DNA of 64,000 nt from Leptospira johnsonii (GTDB taxonomy: Bacteria; Spirochaetota; Leptospiria; Leptospirales; Leptospiraceae): NCBI RefSeq assembly GCF_003112675.1, contig NZ_BFAY01000011.1:868001-932000 (forward strand), given 5' to 3'. Positions 26,999 through 36,090 of the stretch are shown here, one piece after another (position 1 is the stretch's first letter; every line of letters begins with the position of its first letter). Both the position numbers and the translations under genes were made by a program. The notes beneath the pieces were generated by a model. The model was given only the letters and a program-made list of their open reading frames with translations. It was not told the origin of the DNA and made no database searches.

Positions 26999-29104
26999 TC
27001 AATAAGAATCCGAACCAGGAGTCTCTCTTAAAATATTGTCCGCTGGATAAGAGACGGTGTATTCGAACTGTACAGTTTTGCGGGAGTTCGCTCCTATTTC
27101 GAACTCGTATGTCAAAATTCCATCCTCGGTTTTAGACTTAGGAGTGTCGGCGCCTGCAGACCATTCTACCCTTACGCTATCGTCGTTCGTGTAAGGAATA
27201 CGATCGATTAAACGAACAGGAACTGCTCTACGTTTGTTATTTTTGATGGAGATAGTAACTCGATAACGGATATTCTTTTTGCGAGAGATAATTCCGGATT
27301 TATCATCCAATTTTTCCTGCTTTCTTTCCACCTTGATATCTCTATCAGGCCCAAGTTCCATTTTGATCTCTTGGCCCGGCTTTAATGTAGATACAGTCGT
27401 AGTTCCAAGAAGATTCTCTCCGGAATAAATTTCCAGAGGACCTGCAAGCAAAGGTTCTCTTTCCGTATTCGAAGAAACTACATTCAGAAAAACCCCATCG
27501 TTAGTAAGCGGAGAAGTTTCGTAACCTGGACGAACTGAGATATTTCTTTTGCGTAAGAAAACCCGGTTCAATGTACGATCAGAAGGAATTTTTTCTCGAG
27601 ATTGAGCGATGTATCTGAAATCAAATCCTTCGGAAGATATTCCTGGAGCGATCAATTGATTAGAATATTTTTTATCCGAACTCAATTGTGAGGATCTGTT
27701 CAAAAGATTCTGCACTTCATTTTCGAGTTCTTTCAGTTCTTTTCTAGAACTTTCTCTAAGACCAGAAAATCTACGCAGAGCTTCTTTTCCATATCGAATG
27801 GATTCTTCATACGACCCCTGATCGAAAGAATATTTTTGGCTCGCTAGTTCTCCTTGGAGCCTGTTCATATTCTCTTCTACACGAATTGAATTGGATCTAT
27901 CCTTATAATTTCCTTCTATCAACGCCCGGGACTGCATCAAAGGACTATCGTTCTTTTCTTGATAATAAACATCATCGACTCTCTCTTCTGCTTTACTTCT
28001 TTGAGAGACCTTAGGTGCAGGAGCTTTTTTCTTGGATTCCTTTTTGGTTTGGATCATACTGCCGGCATTTGCAGAAGGTTTAGAAGGAGCGTTATACTCT
28101 TTATCGGCAGGAGAATAATCCTCGTCTCCGGAATACACCGCTACCTCTTTGGAAGCGATCCTATATTCCCTATACTCAGGTAAGTCAATGTCTTGGTTTG
28201 GATTTGCGGTGGAAAATTCTAATCGAACGTTTTTCCAATCTTCTCCCGTCTCATTCCGAACTAACGCATGCCAACCTAACTCGGCCTCTTGTCCATTCGC
28301 ATTCAACTCCAAAGTATAACGAGGATACCAATTAGCACCTCGGATCAAATATTTATATTCGAAAGGAAAAACATTAGCGGAATCGGATTCCACATCCAAT
28401 CGGATCTCTTTTCTGCGAAGTGTATCACCTTCTGCCAGATGAGCGATCTTAGTTGTAACTATATAAAATTCTTCTCGGATACGATCCAATTCTTCGAGTT
28501 TTGCTAAGCGAAGTTTTGTATTATCTTCTGCGAGTTCTGCATATGTTTTTCGAAACGAGGAAAAATTTTCGGAGTCGATCTTCTCCACTACTCCATCTTG
28601 TTCCCGGACAGCAGGTTTGATAGATTTGATAGAAGCTTCCCAATCTAAAAGGTCTTGGACCTCTCTAGACTTTGTGCTTAAAGCCAAGAGTAAACCTTCT
28701 TTCCTTCTTTCTAACTCTTCTGCTTCTTGGGATTTTTTCCTTCTGGAAGCTTTTTCAGAGACTCGGATCCCTTTGATCTTAAATTTTTTATTCGGATCAG
28801 TAAATGTGACGATCACACTCTTGTCCAAGGAAGCGATTGGAACTTCTCCCAATAACACTTCTGATACTCCGGCAGGAAGTTTGACTTCGGATTGTCTTGT
28901 GACGTACACCAAGTCGGAATACAAGAGAACAGAATCTATTCTAGCATAAGAAACGGAGACAGGGGACTTTGAAGCCTTCTCTTCTTCCGTAATAGCTGTA
29001 GGTGTATCACTCGCGGAAGGGTCGGTTTCTTGGGCGTAAAAATTAGTCCCTAGCAAGATCAAAAAGAATGTCGCAAGAACCGAGGAAGAAAAACGGGAAA
29101 TCAT
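26999..29104 (-). CDS. DUF4139 (MuiA-family) exported protein, upstream copy
   Basis: The 701-residue product is read from ATG 29104, giving the signal MISRFSSSVLATFFLILLG; a TTG at 29143 adds 13 residues. It has the MuiA layout: N-terminal domain (ARIDSVLLYSDLVYVTRQSE), coiled coil, and DUF4139 (YLIRGANWYPRYTLELNANG, VRNETGEDWKNVRLEFST). It also has a Lys/Glu/Ser-rich insert at about 350-500 and a closing segment ILTYEFEIGANSRKTVQFEY. It is longer than its downstream paralogue because of the insert. The two are cotranscribed; the stop is 8 bases before the next ATG. Confidence 0.85.
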   Translation of the reverse strand: MISRFSSSVLATFFLILLGTNFYAQETDPSASDTPTAITEEEKASKSPVSVSYARIDSVLLYSDLVYVTRQSEVKLPAGVSEVLLGEVPIASLDKSVIVTFTDPNKKFKIKGIRVSEKASRRKKSQEAEELERRKEGLLLALSTKSREVQDLLDWEASIKSIKPAVREQDGVVEKIDSENFSSFRKTYAELAEDNTKLRLAKLEELDRIREEFYIVTTKIAHLAEGDTLRRKEIRLDVESDSANVFPFEYKYLIRGANWYPRYTLELNANGQEAELGWHALVRNETGEDWKNVRLEFSTANPNQDIDLPEYREYRIASKEVAVYSGDEDYSPADKEYNAPSKPSANAGSMIQTKKESKKKAPAPKVSQRSKAEERVDDVYYQEKNDSPLMQSRALIEGNYKDRSNSIRVEENMNRLQGELASQKYSFDQGSYEESIRYGKEALRRFSGLRESSRKELKELENEVQNLLNRSSQLSSDKKYSNQLIAPGISSEGFDFRYIAQSREKIPSDRTLNRVFLRKRNISVRPGYETSPLTNDGVFLNVVSSNTEREPLLAGPLEIYSGENLLGTTTVSTLKPGQEIKMELGPDRDIKVERKQEKLDDKSGIISRKKNIRYRVTISIKNNKRRAVPVRLIDRIPYTNDDSVRVEWSAGADTPKSKTEDGILTYEFEIGANSRKTVQFEYTVSYPADNILRETPGSDSY

Positions 29105-29161
29105 AGGTTCTAAGTGGATACTTGCCGAAACATAGTTCGTCAATTTATTTTCAAAACCATA

Positions 29162-29193
29162 AAAAAAGCGCCTTCGTTGAAAAGGCGCTTTTA
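29162..29193 (-). terminator. Terminator of the sterol-desaturase gene
   Basis: The stem aaaagcgcctt/aaggcgctttt, with a short cgttgaa-type loop, runs into a T tract on the minus strand, 30 bases past the stop at 29223. Confidence 0.85.
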
Positions 29194-29222
29194 ACTCTAA
29201 AAACTAGCTCAAAAAACCTGAA

Positions 29223-30515
29223 CTAAACTGTTTTAGGCGTATATCCTTTGATGCTGAAAAATCTTTTTTGAGAAACCAAAAAGCCTCCCAACACAAAGAA
29301 TGAGATCAATGCGACCTGCTTCATAAGCTCGGGAAGATACTTCAAAGTTTCGATCGGAAGAATAGCAGTCAATTTATCCACATGAGTGAAATCGAAAGGA
29401 TACACATAAGTCAATCCAGCAATCGAAGCCAGACGGATTAGCTCGGAAACGATACCAGAAGTTTTCAATTCGAAGATCGCACCTATATTCCAAAGAGTCC
29501 AAAGCACATAAAAGCCTAAAACGCACATCTCTAAAAGAGGTAATTCTTTTTTGAATTCTAGATAGACCATAGAAGCACCCAGTCCGAAGAAAAACTGAGT
29601 GATCGAATACACTAGCAATGTATAAGGAATATGTGTATTAAATTTTTGGTAAGTGGAACGATCGATCTCAGGAGGAACTACTGATTCTCCCAGATCTTTC
29701 GGTTTCCAACCGGGAGGCTTGAACCAAACTAAAAATTTATCCTTCCAACTTTTGGTTTTCCAGGAAAGAAGAAACAACTCTTCGAAATAATGAAACTGTG
29801 TCCAAACAGGACTCCATGTCTGCATCGGTTTTACGATCCCAAAAATAGGCTCTTCTTCTTCCTCTTTATAAGATCCGAACATTCTGTCCCAGATCGCTAA
29901 TGTTCCTGCATAATTTTTATCTATATATTTAGGATCTCTTCCGTGATGCACTCTGTGTTGAGAAGGAGTATTGAATACCCACTCGAAAAATCCCAATTTA
30001 GGAATTGCTCTGGTATGAAGCCAGAACTGATATGCAAAATTAATCTGAATACAAAGAAGGAACATGATAGGAGGAAAACCCATCACCGCCAACGGAAGAT
30101 AAAAAGGAAGGGAGAATGTATTCTGAGTGACGCCTTGTCTTAAAGCCACCGTAAAATTATAATCTTCGCTCTGGTGGTGAGCCACATGAGAAGCCCAGAA
30201 AATATTGATCTCGTGCCCGAATCTATGATACCAATAGTAGAAGAAGTCCGCCAGAATAAAACAAAACACCCAGCCAATCCAGGAATCGTTGGAAATATTC
30301 AATATTCCAAATTTTGCATATACCCAGGAATACACTGCCATCAATCCGAGAGTGATAAACACTGTAAAGATCTGCATAAAGATCCCGGCCGAAAGATTGT
30401 TGATAGAATCCTTAAAACGATAGAACGGTTTGTTGCCAAACACTGAATAAAGTAGTTCTACGACTACCAATACGAAAAAAACGGGAGTGATCAGTTCAAT
30501 GATATTCTTTTCCAT
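29223..30515 (-). CDS. Sterol desaturase / fatty acid hydroxylase superfamily membrane protein
   Basis: The 430-residue membrane protein has the eight-histidine di-iron pattern of the superfamily: WYHRFGHE, HVAHHQS and QHRVHHG. It also has GTLAIWDRMFGSYKEEEEEP, typical of this family. Transmembrane segments lie at about 8-30, 50-110 and 135-160, with four more in the C-terminal half. Enzymes of this group hydroxylate or desaturate sterols, fatty acids or ether lipids (for example alkylglycerol monooxygenase). The C-terminal membrane extension resembles alkylglycerol monooxygenase. The substrate in a bacterium without sterols is probably a lipid chain (inference). Confidence 0.87.
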   Translation of the reverse strand: MEKNIIELITPVFFVLVVVELLYSVFGNKPFYRFKDSINNLSAGIFMQIFTVFITLGLMAVYSWVYAKFGILNISNDSWIGWVFCFILADFFYYWYHRFGHEINIFWASHVAHHQSEDYNFTVALRQGVTQNTFSLPFYLPLAVMGFPPIMFLLCIQINFAYQFWLHTRAIPKLGFFEWVFNTPSQHRVHHGRDPKYIDKNYAGTLAIWDRMFGSYKEEEEEPIFGIVKPMQTWSPVWTQFHYFEELFLLSWKTKSWKDKFLVWFKPPGWKPKDLGESVVPPEIDRSTYQKFNTHIPYTLLVYSITQFFFGLGASMVYLEFKKELPLLEMCVLGFYVLWTLWNIGAIFELKTSGIVSELIRLASIAGLTYVYPFDFTHVDKLTAILPIETLKYLPELMKQVALISFFVLGGFLVSQKRFFSIKGYTPKTV

Positions 30516-30572
30516 CTCTATTACCGAATTTCGACTATCTCTGTAGCGATCATTCGGTCAAGAAAAAGAACC

Positions 30573-30596
30573 GAGGCGGTTTTCGAATTCCGCCTC
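30573..30596 (-). terminator. Terminator of the FadL-like gene
   Basis: The hairpin gaggcgg (30573-30579)/ccgcctc (30590-30596) is followed on the minus strand by ggttctttttct. It lies 58 bases past the stop at 30654. Confidence 0.65.
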
Positions 30597-30653
30597 AGAT
30601 GGAGCTATTAGATAACAAATGTTATTTCATTTTCCCAGGAAAGGGAAAAAAGA

Positions 30654-32219
30654 TCAGAAGAATAAGCTTACGGAGAAGGTCATAGACCAGATATATCCGC
30701 CGTAATTATAACTTGGATTCCTTTCTGAAGGGAAAGTTTTATTGATCTCCACACTCTTCAACTGTTGATTCGTAATGGCCAAATCGAATATCACAGGGTT
30801 TTTCAGTCTGTCTTTCAAGAATGCAAAATTCCTTCCGTTAAAGATATAGGATACCCCGATAGAATAGATCATACGATCGTTATCCATCCAGTTATTTTCT
30901 CCCGAATAATGAGGAACAGGGGAAGGTCTTTTTCCGATACCTCCTCTAAACTTCAAGAAAGGACGGAAAGCATACTCTGCTCCCATACGAACATTTGTGG
31001 TATCATTGAAATTCAGTGGCTCGGAATATTTTTCCTTAATTCTAGAAAGTTTATACAAACTCCAGATCTCTCTGTTTACATCCAAGTTTAATAAAAGTTT
31101 TTCGGTAGGTCTGAATCCTATACCATAAGACCAAACTCTCGGGTTGTACTGATCCAACAACGCCAGATCGAAGTCCAATTGGATCCCTAAAAGAGTAGTC
31201 TGGGCACGAGCAGGAATCGGGTCCGCAGACAGATAAGTTTCTCTCTTATACGAAACCCCTGCGCTCCATTTTCCGTAAGTGAACTGGAGTCCGTAAGTTG
31301 GGTTGATGATCGGTTTTAAAGTTAGAACTACTTGCGAGTTTGCTTGTACTGGATCTGGAGAGATCGGAACGTCTTTTAATAAGATCGCACCGGAACCTCC
31401 GGCAAGAGCGGTGATACCAACCCCTGCAAACAAACGGTCCTTCCAAAGTTCCACACCGACCCCGGCCATGATAGTAGGACGTTCATTACTTTTTCCTGAT
31501 TGTAGGTATCTAGGAACGGTAGGGTTCTGATCGTTTACTACCATCAGGTTTCCGGAAGCAGGAACAATAGCATTCAATCCGAAACGGATGGTTCTACCAA
31601 TATCGAAAATTTCGTTCAGGTTCATCGTAAAACCCAAACCAACATAACTGTCGTCAGGGTTCTTAGTGTTCTCGTTCTTAGGAGCGTTGTTCTTTAAAGT
31701 AGGGTTCGCGTAAGTTCCTAAGAAGGACACTTCATGATAAGGACGGTTCGGTCGGAGAAGAGGTTGGTACGTAAACATCCCCTTTCCCATATTCGCAAAG
31801 CCATCTCTGAAATTAAACCAAGCTTTCTTATACCACTTAGCGGGAGCTCCTCCGTCCTCAACTTGAGGTTCGGTATTTAGCAAAGGACCTTCCTGAGGAA
31901 TAGGATTCCCATTCGCATCCTTAGCCCCTTCTCCGCCAGCCGCCGCTTCTTTCTCTTTTTCCTTTTGTTCCCATTGAGCGATGAACAAATCAGCTTCGTT
32001 CAATCTTCCCAATCCGGCAACGTTATAGAAAACTGCAGATGAGTTGTTAACCGTAGCAGTAACTGCGCCCGCCATTCCGGCTGCACCCGCATGGGCGCCA
32101 TAAATATCCCCGTAACTACCGGCGGTCAGCTCGGATGTGCCGACCCCTAATATCCCCAAAACTGCGAGGATAATCCTCGACCCGGAGATAATTTTTTGAC
32201 TAGAAACTCTGTTTCGCAT
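30654..32219 (-). CDS. FadL/OmpP1/TodX-type outer membrane transport protein
   Basis: The 521-residue protein has a signal segment. The N-terminus, GSYGDIYGAHAGAAGMAGAV, continues into NNSSAVFYNVAGLGRLNEAD, equivalent to the NPAGLA hatch motif of FadL. A Lys/Glu-rich loop follows, then alternating beta strands to a terminal FSVSLFF ending in phenylalanine. FadL proteins are beta barrels that let hydrophobic compounds cross the outer membrane. The ATG at 32219 has ggaaggga upstream. Substrate not known. It is followed by its own terminator, so probably monocistronic. Confidence 0.87.
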   Translation of the reverse strand: MRNRVSSQKIISGSRIILAVLGILGVGTSELTAGSYGDIYGAHAGAAGMAGAVTATVNNSSAVFYNVAGLGRLNEADLFIAQWEQKEKEKEAAAGGEGAKDANGNPIPQEGPLLNTEPQVEDGGAPAKWYKKAWFNFRDGFANMGKGMFTYQPLLRPNRPYHEVSFLGTYANPTLKNNAPKNENTKNPDDSYVGLGFTMNLNEIFDIGRTIRFGLNAIVPASGNLMVVNDQNPTVPRYLQSGKSNERPTIMAGVGVELWKDRLFAGVGITALAGGSGAILLKDVPISPDPVQANSQVVLTLKPIINPTYGLQFTYGKWSAGVSYKRETYLSADPIPARAQTTLLGIQLDFDLALLDQYNPRVWSYGIGFRPTEKLLLNLDVNREIWSLYKLSRIKEKYSEPLNFNDTTNVRMGAEYAFRPFLKFRGGIGKRPSPVPHYSGENNWMDNDRMIYSIGVSYIFNGRNFAFLKDRLKNPVIFDLAITNQQLKSVEINKTFPSERNPSYNYGGYIWSMTFSVSLFF

Positions 32220-32354
32220 TGTCCCTTCCTGCTTTGAACCAATTCCATAACTTACTCTAACCCATCTAGAATTGGCTGATCTCTTTATTACACATCAGTT
32301 ATTTTTTAAAAATTTTCCGTATCTTAGCGGAAAGCTTAAAATTGTCCACTAAAA

Positions 32355-32378
32355 TCAAAAAAAGAGCCTTTAGGCGTT
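32355..32378 (-). terminator. Weak terminator candidate after the ClC gene
   Basis: On the minus strand, cgcctaaaggctc followed by a run of seven T could end transcription of the chloride channel gene. The stem is only 3-4 bp, so confidence is low. The rest of the 271-base gap is AT-rich with nothing recognisable. Confidence 0.3.
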
Positions 32379-32490
32379 TTTGCCCATAAAGCAGCAAAAA
32401 TATCCAAAATCAGAAGATAAGTATTCATTATTGTAAAAGAATGAACGCTACATATATTTTTAGGTTTTGGAAAAGGGCTAAAAACTGAGC

Positions 32491-34341
32491 TTAGGAGCTT
32501 GAAACCGGCTTAGCAGAACGAGTCTTTTCAAAATATATGGAAATGATGTCAGCATAACGTAAATATCCCAAATATTTTCCATTCTCTTCCACAGGAATCT
32601 TGTCCATCCCCATATCCAAGAGAGTTTTGAAAGCGGTTGCCAGGTTTGTCCGAGCGGAAATCGGAAGAATGGACGTATCAGTTACATCTTTCACAAGAAT
32701 CAGGTTCTGGGTGAGGTCCCTTCCTTCTAAAAATAAGCGACTTGTACGTAGGGAAATCATTCCGAAATAGTTTCCATTCTCCTCCAAGACGATATAGTCG
32801 CTGGCATTGATCTTCAAGGCTTCTTCTTCCAGCTGAGAAAGCAGTACAGAAGTTTTGACCTCGGCAATATTTCTGAGTTTGTTCCGGATATCTTCTATCC
32901 GTATTCCTTCCAACAAGTCTCTGTTCATGTCCCAGTCGTGAGCGGGAGATTCGAAGCGAGTGTTCTTTTGGCTTTTGTATAAATTCAATTTATGAGAAAG
33001 AACGAAAGTGATGATGGAAACAATCATCAAAGGAGGAAGAAGTGAATAACTTCCTATGATCTCGCAGATCATCACCATTCCTGCAATCGGTGCGCTCGCG
33101 ATCCCTGCGTAAAAGGCTCCCATTCCAACAAGCACGAAAGATGCAACGGACACATGGTAACCCAAGACCAATTTTGCAAATGTGCCAAGCGCTCCTCCCA
33201 ACATTCCTCCGATGAATAAGGAAGGTCCGAACATTCCCGCGGACCCTCCACTTCCGATCGTAAATGAAGTTGTGATAATTTTTAAGAACGCGAGAAGTAA
33301 GAAGAAAAATATGATCTGCAGATCCTGATCTAGATAAGGACTGTAATTTGGAAATTGAAAGCTGCCTTCTAATACATCTTGTAAAGCACCGGCTCCGGTT
33401 CCGAGTACTTCGGGTAAAAAATAACCGATGATCCCTACAGGAATTCCGCCTAATGCAGGTTTGATCCATTGTGGAAGTTTCAAGGATTTGGAGCATTCTT
33501 GTATGAATTGAAATACCTTGATAAGAAAGGCTCCGTTCAAATAACATAAGATCCCTAAAAACAGATAAAAGATGAGTTCTTTATACTCTATAAATCCGAT
33601 TTCAGGAACCTTATATACTGAACCGAATCCATTAAAGGAAGAATATGTTAAGAATGCAGTGACTGAAGAAATGATACAAGGCACCAATGTATCACTTTCT
33701 ATATCTTCTCTGTACATCATCTCTACGGAGGTTAATGCTCCTCCTAAAGGAGCATGAAAAATAGCACCTAAGCCTCCTGCAGTTCCAGCTAATAATAAAG
33801 TGCGTCTTGCTCTTGCGCCCGCCTTAGTTAAATTTGCGACCAAGGAACCGAACCCTGCACCGATCAAAGAAATAGGACCTTCCTTTCCTCCACTTCCGCC
33901 GGAAGACAATGTGAAGATAGTTGCAATCGACTTGATCAGCGGAACTTTCGGATCTACCTTACCTTCTTTATTATGAAAAGAATCTATTAATGAATCGGTT
34001 CCTGTGCCTGCAGAATCGGGAGAGAATTTCCAGATAATCCAACCAGAAATCAATCCTCCAAGAATAGGAAGCACCAGAAGCATCCATCTTCCTAAATATA
34101 TAGAGGTGATCGGCCCTAGAGAAACGTAATATTCTCCACCGGAATGTGTATTATGTAAACCTGATATTGATTCTAAGGAAATGTATTCTGCCCAGGCAAG
34201 TGCTCGGGAAAAGAGAAGAGCTCCTAAACCGGAGACAATCCCAGTCAGAACACAATATAGATATAAGGACCTTCTTCCTTTAATCGTGAAATAGGATGAA
34301 AACGGTCTTTGTCGGAATTCTTGGAGGATTTTTCCGAACAT
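32491..34341 (-). CDS. ClC-family chloride channel/transporter with CBS domains
   Basis: The 616-residue membrane protein has the ClC motifs. These are SAGTGTDSL, then SSGGSGGKEGP with the gating Glu, and FTIGSGGSAGMFGPSLFIGG for helix N. Multiple membrane helices lie from about 25 to 460. The C-terminal 130 residues contain paired CBS-like modules (NYFGMISLRTSRLFLEG, KYLGYLRYADIISIYF), which usually bind adenine nucleotides. ClC proteins move chloride or fluoride, sometimes in exchange for protons. Shine-Dalgarno aagga lies ahead of the ATG. The gene stands 9 bases after the stop of the upstream hypothetical gene. Confidence 0.93.
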   Translation of the reverse strand: MFGKILQEFRQRPFSSYFTIKGRRSLYLYCVLTGIVSGLGALLFSRALAWAEYISLESISGLHNTHSGGEYYVSLGPITSIYLGRWMLLVLPILGGLISGWIIWKFSPDSAGTGTDSLIDSFHNKEGKVDPKVPLIKSIATIFTLSSGGSGGKEGPISLIGAGFGSLVANLTKAGARARRTLLLAGTAGGLGAIFHAPLGGALTSVEMMYREDIESDTLVPCIISSVTAFLTYSSFNGFGSVYKVPEIGFIEYKELIFYLFLGILCYLNGAFLIKVFQFIQECSKSLKLPQWIKPALGGIPVGIIGYFLPEVLGTGAGALQDVLEGSFQFPNYSPYLDQDLQIIFFFLLLAFLKIITTSFTIGSGGSAGMFGPSLFIGGMLGGALGTFAKLVLGYHVSVASFVLVGMGAFYAGIASAPIAGMVMICEIIGSYSLLPPLMIVSIITFVLSHKLNLYKSQKNTRFESPAHDWDMNRDLLEGIRIEDIRNKLRNIAEVKTSVLLSQLEEEALKINASDYIVLEENGNYFGMISLRTSRLFLEGRDLTQNLILVKDVTDTSILPISARTNLATAFKTLLDMGMDKIPVEENGKYLGYLRYADIISIYFEKTRSAKPVSSS

Positions 34342-34350
34342 AAAGGATCC

Positions 34351-35151
34351 TTAAAACGATTTGGAAACCGAAATCTCCATGATCCGATTATGAGTATAGG
34401 TATCCTGCCAACCGCCGATCATTCTATACAATCTAGGAAGAATCAGCAAACCGATAAATACAGGCGCTCCAGGAGAATCCAAAACATTTCCGGAAGGAGT
34501 AGGTTTTAAGAAATAAGCCTCGAGAGCGCTGTTCTTTTCCATCGTAGTTGTGGCGTAATAGTAACCTATCCCTGCGAGTAAAAGGTCGGCCATGATATAA
34601 CCGAACATTCCTTTGAGTCTATCCGAGCCCCCATAGACTGGAGATTTGTAAGAGTTATAAAAAACCGAAGCGGCAGGTTGGACCAATGCCAAGGACTCAC
34701 TCCAAAAATAATTCTTACGATAAGGTTCGAATTTTGCGCTTTCCGAAACATCCGAAGAGTTATAAATTCCGAGTCCACCGGTTAATTCTTTCTTGGTGAG
34801 TTCTTCTTGTAGAAAGTTCCTAAAAACTTTTTCGGATCCTTTTTTTGAGGACTCGATACGGATCAAACTCATCTTATCTCTTTTTGCAAGACCTAAAACG
34901 AGCACATCTAATCGTAAGGGAGAATACCATTTAGAGACGTATCTGAACGCAAAACCTTTCGTGTTTTGGTCGGATAATACCCTATCGTAAGTTAATCGAT
35001 TCAATGCGGAAAGGAGTCTGATATCGTTCTCTCCGGGATCACCTTCTAATTCAAAAACTTCTCCTCCGTAAATAGAGGAGAAGGTGGATAAAAAGAAAAA
35101 TACGACTATAGTCTTTAGGATTTTACGTTGAAAACTTTTTTGCACGTTCAT
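34351..35151 (-). CDS. Hypothetical exported protein
   Basis: The 266-residue protein has a signal peptide (ILKTIVVFFFLSTFSSIYG-G). The region around residue 200, KGMFGYIMADLLLAGIGYYY, may be a membrane helix. PTPSGNVLDSPGAPVFIGLL is another hydrophobic stretch near the C-terminus. I recognise no family. The start overlaps the stop of the CPBP protease gene by one base (TAATG), and the ClC gene follows 9 bases later, so these three form an operon. Confidence 0.65.
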   Translation of the reverse strand: MNVQKSFQRKILKTIVVFFFLSTFSSIYGGEVFELEGDPGENDIRLLSALNRLTYDRVLSDQNTKGFAFRYVSKWYSPLRLDVLVLGLAKRDKMSLIRIESSKKGSEKVFRNFLQEELTKKELTGGLGIYNSSDVSESAKFEPYRKNYFWSESLALVQPAASVFYNSYKSPVYGGSDRLKGMFGYIMADLLLAGIGYYYATTTMEKNSALEAYFLKPTPSGNVLDSPGAPVFIGLLILPRLYRMIGGWQDTYTHNRIMEISVSKSF

Positions 35152-36011
35152 TAAGAGATCCGATCCCCAAGCAGAAATCCGGCCAAAAGCATGGATGCAT
35201 TATAAGTGATATGTGCAGTCACAGGCACCCATATATTACCGGTTTTTAAATAAGAAATTCCGAACGAAAGCCCCACAAAGATAAGAAGGATCGGAGCCAC
35301 ATAAGATCCCCCGTTAAAATGAACCACTCCGAAAATAACCGAGGTGATAAAAAGTCCGATAGATCCTAGATTTTTTTCCTCAAAGTACTTCAGTAAAAAT
35401 CCTCTGAAGAAAAATTCTTCGAAAATCCCGGCTCCGAATGCGATGGCAAGTAAGGTCCATCCTAACAATTTCCAATTTAAGAAAAGATTCTTAGTGAGTA
35501 TGATTTCCAGATAATTGGATTGGGGTTTGCCTATGATAAAAAAGATCAGACTACTAGCTACATTCACAAAACAGAATGTAGCAAATCCTGTCGCCACTCC
35601 TGCCAGTATATCTCTACCGTTCGCAGAGTCGGTAAACTCCGCAGTCTCGATCCGAGCGATCTTTCGGATAAAAAAGTAAGAAGGTACCAAAAAGCATAAT
35701 CCCCAGATGATCCTATCCAAGGACAATAACCATGGACGCTTAGTAACTACGAATTCGGTGTATTCTCTAACTGCTTTTTCGGCAGAGGCAGGCTCGTTCC
35801 AAGCCACTTCGGAAGGTACTGTGTTTACGACTTCTTTTGCTTTAACGAAGTTTTGTTTAGAAGCTTTTAGAGATAAGGTGCTTTCCACTTGGAATCGGGT
35901 GACCTTCATATAGGAATACATACCGATGAACAGTACGAAAACCTGGATCAGCCCCATGAGCAGAACGTCTCTGCCGGGTGTAAGTTTTTGATCTTCCTTT
36001 TCTAAATCCAT
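35151..36011 (-). CDS. CPBP-family intramembrane metalloprotease (CAAX-protease-like)
   Basis: The 286-residue membrane protein is read from ATG 36011, with ggaaggg about 9 bases upstream; a TTG at 36029 is possible. The conserved motifs are EEFFFRG (EExxxR), FGVVHFNGG (second motif, His) and HITYNAS (third motif, His and Asn). About eight membrane helices are visible. Bacterial CPBP proteins have roles in peptide maturation, immunity to bacteriocins, or signalling, and many are uncharacterised. It heads the operon CPBP-hypothetical-ClC and is divergent from the LysM/M23 gene. Confidence 0.87.
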   Translation of the reverse strand: MDLEKEDQKLTPGRDVLLMGLIQVFVLFIGMYSYMKVTRFQVESTLSLKASKQNFVKAKEVVNTVPSEVAWNEPASAEKAVREYTEFVVTKRPWLLSLDRIIWGLCFLVPSYFFIRKIARIETAEFTDSANGRDILAGVATGFATFCFVNVASSLIFFIIGKPQSNYLEIILTKNLFLNWKLLGWTLLAIAFGAGIFEEFFFRGFLLKYFEEKNLGSIGLFITSVIFGVVHFNGGSYVAPILLIFVGLSFGISYLKTGNIWVPVTAHITYNASMLLAGFLLGDRIS

Positions 36012-36064
36012 TCCAAAGGGCCCTTCCAATCATTTATGGGGGATTTTTTGCGTCATTGTTTTTT

Positions 36065-36070
36065 TATAAT
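36065..36070 (+). promoter_or_regulatory. Possible -10 box for the LysM/M23 gene
   Basis: A TATAAT follows a T-rich stretch, 20 bases before the start codon at 36091. There is no good -35 hexamer at the usual distance. Confidence 0.3.
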
Positions 36071-36090
36071 CTGCCGACTAGAGAAAAGAT

